Positions 32,332 to 34,910 of a DNA stretch of 34,910 nt are shown here, piece after piece; within the stretch, counting starts at the first letter, position 1; every line of letters starts with the position of its first letter. Source of the DNA: CALBTQ01 sp036725605 (GTDB lineage: Bacteria; Lernaellota; Lernaellaia; Lernaellales; Lernaellaceae); the NCBI GenBank assembly GCA_036725605.1, contig DAIMDW010000043.1, forward strand, positions 1-34,910, written 5' to 3'. The notes below the pieces were generated by a model. It searched no databases, was not told the DNA's origin, and saw only the letters and a program-made list of their open reading frames with translations. The position numbers and the translations under genes are program-made.

Positions 32332-34728
32332 ATGAAGCTCAATTCGCATTTGCTTTGGCTGATTGCATTAATCGCCGTGGTACTAGTCGCCGGCGCCTGC
32401 CCGCCGGATGATGACGACGACAACGACGATTCCACCCCCACCGACGACGACACGGTCGACGACGACACGGCCGATGATGACACGGTCGACGACGACACGG
32501 TCGACGACGACACTATCGATGACGACACGGTCGATGACGACACGGTCGATGACGACACGGTCGATGATGACACGGTCGACGACGACACGGTCGACGACGA
32601 CACGGTCGACGACGACACAACAGATGACGATACCGGTGATGATGACACGACCGACGACGACACGGCCGATGACGACACGGTCGATGACGACACGGTCGAT
32701 GACGACACGGTCGACGACGACACGGTCGACGACGACACGACCGACGACGACACGGCCGATGACGACACGATCGATGACGACACGGTCGATGACGACACGG
32801 TCGATGATGACACCATCGATGATGACACGGTCGATGACGATACGACCGATGACGACACGACCGATGACGACACGACCGGCGGCGACTTCTGGACCTACGA
32901 CTTCGAAGATGACGTCCTCGGGGAACCGCCGGCCACGCCCTGGAGCGGAATGTCCGCCAACGCTGTCGTGTTTCGCGTTTACGACTACGGCGGCGAGCAC
33001 GGTCAGGTGATGGTCCTTGACGAGGGCGACCGCGAGGAAAATCCCATCGCCGTGTGGGGCTGGATCACCCACAACTGGGTGAACCTGCAACCGTTCCAAT
33101 CGGATTTCAACCTGGAGATGGCCGTCAACTTCACCGACCGGCGCACCAGCCGGTTCATCATCAAACGGCATCTGGGCTCCTATAACTACAGCGAATGGAC
33201 CTACCGCATCACGGCCACCGGCGACACGGTCGACGTGTTCATCGATCATCCGCAACGTAGCGAGGAATGGACCTACTGCGGCTCCTTCCCCGCCGACGAA
33301 TGGCGGCACGTCACCTTCGCCGTGCGGAACTCGACGCACCAGGCGTCACTGTTGATCGACGATCAACCGACCGCCTGCATGAACATCGACTGGGCGTACG
33401 GCGGCGACGGCTGGCTGAGCAGCTTCATGATCGACCATGCGGGCGGCCATTACGGCAGCGGCTACTTCGACGATTTCCGCGCCTATCACCCGACCGAAGC
33501 GGACGAAGCCGCCTTCGTCGAGGCCGAAGCCGACGACGATGATCTGACCTACGACTGGATCGACGGCGACAGCGAATACCGCGTGACCGGCGAGGTGTCG
33601 CTGGGCGTCGACGAGGCGGGCAGCCTGTTTTACCTGTATCCGAAGTACAACCACGCCTGGTACGAAGACTGCAACTACCGAACCCTGTACGATGCGCAGC
33701 AAGCCGGCGGCGCCGTCACCCTCGCCGCGCCGATCAGCGCCGGCTCGTGTTATATCCACGAGGAATATCATTACTACACCAATCAACACTACAACGCGGG
33801 AGAATCCAATTATCTGCTGCTGCAGGCCGTCGGCGCGCCGGTGTATTTGTTTTCCAATTCGCATCACGGCTACACCGACACCTGGTTCGGCACGGAGTAC
33901 TCCTACGCGGGCGCTTTGCTTTACAAACCGCGCGGCGGCACGAGCGTCACGCTCGACAACGCCGAGGCCGGCGACATGTCGATGTACAACGGCGAGTACA
34001 ACGACATGGCGAAAACCTCCGACGGCGTCACGCACATCGCCTACAACAAATACGAGTATCGTGAAGCGACCACGCCGCCGTACTACTACGCCTATTTCAA
34101 GTTGGCCTACACCAACAGCGACAATTTAACGGGCGATCCGGAAATCGTCGACGAGGCCTACTCGATGTATTCCAGCATCAAAGTGCTCGTCGACTCGAGC
34201 GACACCGTGCGCATCGCCTTCATTGCGACCACCTCGCACGATTACAGTGTTGATTTCAACATCGCCGAAAAAGACGGCGACGCCTGGATCGTCACCAACG
34301 TTCTGAATACGCTCGATTACATTTCTCCCGTCTTCGCGCTCGATGCCGACGATCAACTGCACGGCATCTACAAGCTGGGGCAGACGCTCGTTCACGGCGC
34401 CTATACCGCGGGCGAATGGGTCGTCGAAACGATCGACGACGCGCTGGTCGACTCCCCGCAATTCGCTTACCTCTTCGATCCGAGCGGGTGGATTCACCTG
34501 CTTTACACCCAGGAAGACGACAGCCGGCTGTACTACGCCACCAACCGCAGCGGCCTGTGGGAAATGACCGAACTGCCGCTGATCGCGCCCGTCGAAACCT
34601 CGTTGGCCATGGTGCAGGACGCCGCCGGCGACTTGCACGTGGCGCTGGGCGCGGCCTATCGCCTCTGGCACACGAGCTTCGATCCCGACGATCTTCCCGC
34701 CGACTTCTGGCAAGGAGAATCGCGATGA
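32332..34728 (+). CDS. Lipoprotein with 29-unit xDDDT stalk, concanavalin-like and propeller-like modules
   Basis: The 798-residue product has lipobox AGA-C23, leader PPDDDDDNDDSTP, then 29 consecutive xDDDT pentapeptides (residues 37-181; x is mostly V, also T, I, A, G). Residues ~186-395 look like a concanavalin/LamG-type domain, ending with the strand GYFDDFRAYHPT. The rest has propeller-like repeats (DDQLHGIYKLGQTLVHGAY, GWIHLLYTQ, GDLHVALG). The LamG-like module suggests glycan binding, but that is inference. The acidic stalk, ~145 residues, could extend far from the membrane and bind divalent cations. ATG at 32332 follows GGAGG by six bases. Its TGA overlaps the ATG of the next gene, so those two are coupled. 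Confidence 0.9.
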   Translation: MKLNSHLLWLIALIAVVLVAGACPPDDDDDNDDSTPTDDDTVDDDTADDDTVDDDTVDDDTIDDDTVDDDTVDDDTVDDDTVDDDTVDDDTVDDDTTDDDTGDDDTTDDDTADDDTVDDDTVDDDTVDDDTVDDDTTDDDTADDDTIDDDTVDDDTVDDDTIDDDTVDDDTTDDDTTDDDTTGGDFWTYDFEDDVLGEPPATPWSGMSANAVVFRVYDYGGEHGQVMVLDEGDREENPIAVWGWITHNWVNLQPFQSDFNLEMAVNFTDRRTSRFIIKRHLGSYNYSEWTYRITATGDTVDVFIDHPQRSEEWTYCGSFPADEWRHVTFAVRNSTHQASLLIDDQPTACMNIDWAYGGDGWLSSFMIDHAGGHYGSGYFDDFRAYHPTEADEAAFVEAEADDDDLTYDWIDGDSEYRVTGEVSLGVDEAGSLFYLYPKYNHAWYEDCNYRTLYDAQQAGGAVTLAAPISAGSCYIHEEYHYYTNQHYNAGESNYLLLQAVGAPVYLFSNSHHGYTDTWFGTEYSYAGALLYKPRGGTSVTLDNAEAGDMSMYNGEYNDMAKTSDGVTHIAYNKYEYREATTPPYYYAYFKLAYTNSDNLTGDPEIVDEAYSMYSSIKVLVDSSDTVRIAFIATTSHDYSVDFNIAEKDGDAWIVTNVLNTLDYISPVFALDADDQLHGIYKLGQTLVHGAYTAGEWVVETIDDALVDSPQFAYLFDPSGWIHLLYTQEDDSRLYYATNRSGLWEMTELPLIAPVETSLAMVQDAAGDLHVALGAAYRLWHTSFDPDDLPADFWQGESR
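32440..32874. repeat. 15-bp minisatellite, 29 units (xDDDT stalk)
   Basis: The DNA repeats in 15-base units such as GACGACACGGTCGAC with GAC/GAT and codon-1 variation, and stays in frame throughout. Because 15 is a multiple of three, unit gain or loss changes stalk length without a frameshift. Not a CRISPR: units abut without spacers and are coding. Confidence 0.95.
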
Positions 34729-34910
34729 AACGGCCTCTTCGCTTTATGTTGTTTTTGCTTACGTTGGCGATGCTGCTGGCCGGACTGACCGCCTGTCCGC
34801 CGGATGACGACGACGACAACGACGATTCCACGCCCGCCGACGACGATACGATCGACGACGACGATACCACCGACGACGATACCACCGACGACGATACCAC
34901 CGACGACGAT
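34725..34910 (+). CDS. Next Asp-stalk lipoprotein, cut by the window end
   Basis: The ATG at 34725 overlaps the TGA of the previous gene (ATGA), with AAGGAG at 34712-34717. The visible 62 residues are a signal peptide with lipobox LTA-C24, the family leader PPDDDDDNDDSTP, and at least four further DDDT units running off the end. The head lies outside the window. Fourth member of the tandem array. Confidence 0.88.
   Translation, partial: MKRPLRFMLFLLTLAMLLAGLTACPPDDDDDNDDSTPADDDTIDDDDTTDDDTTDDDTTDDD

Noticed and set aside
32440..32874. CRISPR array
   Set aside because: Units are 15 bp, contiguous, without spacers, and encode the in-frame stalk.
32304..33339. Long minus-strand frames rich in Val/Ser opposite the stalk (also opposite 4582, 7653, 27658 and 30013)
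   Set aside because: They are the antisense of Asp-codon repeats: GAC/GAT triplets read in reverse are GTC/ATC, or TCG/TCA in another frame, and have no stops. No ribosome site or signal supports them.

Overview
The window looks like a chromosomal piece from a high-GC, diderm (Gram-negative) bacterium that can live without oxygen. Diderm envelope markers are a MltA-type lytic transglycosylase, an M23 peptidase, a predicted outer-membrane beta-barrel, a protein built from secretin N-terminal domains, and many lipoproteins. The glycyl radical enzyme points to anaerobic metabolism. Long Asp/Thr stalks directly after the lipobox cysteine recall uncultivated deltaproteobacterial-type lineages, but the sequence alone does not settle the taxonomy.

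Layout. 1-186: bidirectional terminator. 187-3528 (-): one polypeptide joining a radical SAM activase to a glycyl radical enzyme. 3717-7130: a low-complexity region with a small secreted protein, an Asp-stalk lipoprotein, an AT-richer membrane protein and two copies of a ~250 bp inverted-repeat element. 7131-12432: a small DUF7832-like protein, a stalk lipoprotein, a DsbA-like lipoprotein and a GH13 amylase-family lipoprotein. 12567-15479 (+): beta-barrel protein, secretin N-domain protein and receiver-DUF4388 protein. 15480-17000: an AT-rich insert with a DUF3800 gene, a possible small structured RNA, a gene-end remnant and tRNA-Gly/tRNA-Cys. 17171-19295: acyl-CoA synthetase, then a cluster of dispersed palindromic repeats. 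19296-23491: stalk lipoprotein, a membrane protein with a degenerate SGNH-like domain, and an M23 peptidase. 23722-27591: tyrosine phenol-lyase, MltA, a TatA-like protein and an alpha/beta hydrolase. 27658-34910 (+): a head-to-tail array of four Asp-stalk lipoproteins, the last cut by the window end.

The strongest common theme is a family of eight lipoproteins. All have a signal peptide and lipobox, then an Asp-rich stalk often made of xDDDT pentapeptides, then unrelated heads: propeller-like repeats, a GH13 hydrolase, a concanavalin-like module or unknown domains. I read this as a modular surface-display scaffold; that is inference. The second notable item is the activase-GRE fusion. The rest is mainly envelope maintenance and ordinary metabolism, interspersed with small mobile palindromes.
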